Below are positions 5,667-5,973 of a stretch of DNA of 5,973 bases, piece by piece. Source of the stretch: Gammaproteobacteria bacterium (GTDB taxonomy: Bacteria > Pseudomonadota > Gammaproteobacteria > SZUA-152); the NCBI GenBank assembly GCA_030599435.1, contig JAUVNZ010000107.1:1-5973 (forward strand). Direction: 5' to 3'. Made by a program: the position numbers and the translations under genes. The notes beneath the pieces were generated by a model. The model did not search any database and was not told the origin of the DNA. It saw only the letters and a program-made list of their open reading frames with translations. Every line of letters begins with the position of its first letter. The first letter of the stretch is position 1.

Positions 5667-5973
5667 TTAGAAACGTACGCCAATTGTGGCGCTAGTACTC
5701 GCTTCGTCTCCGGTTTTCTCTGTCTCAGCAGTAATTTTCATCTGGCCAAGGTTTAGATTAAATCCTAAAAAATATTTGTTTTCGGAAATCTCTTCGCCGT
5801 TTAATCCTAGGACATTGGTATTACTTTCTATGTGCATCGTGCTTACACCGGCATAGGGGGTAAACGAGGCAAAACCTTTGGAAACAGACAGCTCCAGACC
5901 CCGGGTATTGAGATCAAGTTCGTCCACTCCAGAGAGTTGGGAGAATGTTCCGCGAATGGCAATTGCAGGCGTA
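5667..5973 (-). CDS. Outer-membrane beta-barrel protein, C-terminal fragment running off the window
   Basis: The reverse-strand frame is open from the window edge (first full codon at 5972) to a TAA at 5667-5669, giving 101 visible residues. A GTG at 5927 lies in the frame but is internal: no signal peptide follows it and coding continues upstream. The visible part alternates polar and hydrophobic residues in short strands joined by polar turns, as in LELSVSKGF..FTPYAGV, YFLGFNLNLG and MKITAETEK. It ends in SATIGVRF, with a terminal Phe and hydrophobic residues at -3 and -5 from the end, the signal read by the BAM assembly machinery. This supports a barrel inserted in the outer membrane. I do not recognise the exact family; ligand or channel function cannot be told from this fragment. 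The gene converges with the pentapeptide-repeat gene, 16 nt apart, so the two are separately transcribed. Confidence 0.75.
   Translation of the reverse strand, partial: TPAIAIRGTFSQLSGVDELDLNTRGLELSVSKGFASFTPYAGVSTMHIESNTNVLGLNGEEISENKYFLGFNLNLGQMKITAETEKTGDEASTSATIGVRF

Noticed and set aside
5678..5691. CGCCA-ATTG-TGGCG hairpin as a terminator for the convergent genes
   Set aside because: The stem is only 5 bp, no T-run follows on either strand, and it lies inside codons for the C-terminal beta-signal, which explains the sequence.

Overview
The window looks like a chromosomal housekeeping segment from a gammaproteobacterium. Five genes are on the plus strand and one partial gene is on the minus strand. 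The evidence is a PBP1b-type cell-wall synthase and the neighbouring pair yoaA-tsaB, which also sits side by side in E. coli. Two lipoproteins with clear lipoboxes and a C-terminal outer-membrane barrel signal show a Gram-negative envelope. I cannot name the genus. There are no tRNA or rRNA genes, CRISPR arrays, insertion sequences or phage genes.

Region 1 (1-1473) concerns the cell wall. It opens inside mrcB (PBP1b), showing the transpeptidase domain with its SxxK, SxN and KTG motifs. A gene for a small TPR lipoprotein follows after 24 nt. Its position, lipobox and TPR fold match LpoP, the lipoprotein activator of PBP1b described in Pseudomonas, so the two genes probably encode a synthase and its outer-membrane activator. 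A weak terminator-like hairpin overlaps the end of the second gene.

Region 2 (1474-4269) starts with a 121-nt gap, then yoaA and tsaB. YoaA is an XPD/DinG-type iron-sulfur DNA helicase with all four cluster cysteines present. TsaB is a subunit of the tRNA t6A-modification machinery. The two genes overlap by ATGA and are probably translationally coupled. YoaA carries an extra Glu/Gln-rich tail whose codons contain the tsaB ribosome binding site.

Region 3 (4270-5650) begins with a leader of nearly 200 nt. It holds an inverted repeat, a perfect extended -10 promoter (TGTTATAAT) and a second hairpin. These precede a gene for a predicted outer-membrane lipoprotein made almost entirely of 63 uninterrupted pentapeptide repeats. 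This is the least ordinary part of the window: most characterised pentapeptide-repeat proteins are cytoplasmic, and the function here is unknown.

Region 4 (5651-5973) holds a 16-nt convergent junction containing a 9-bp direct repeat. Beyond it, on the minus strand, is the C-terminal end of an outer-membrane beta-barrel protein that runs off the window. Four of the six genes act in the envelope and the other two in DNA maintenance and tRNA modification. I see no convincing new multi-gene system.
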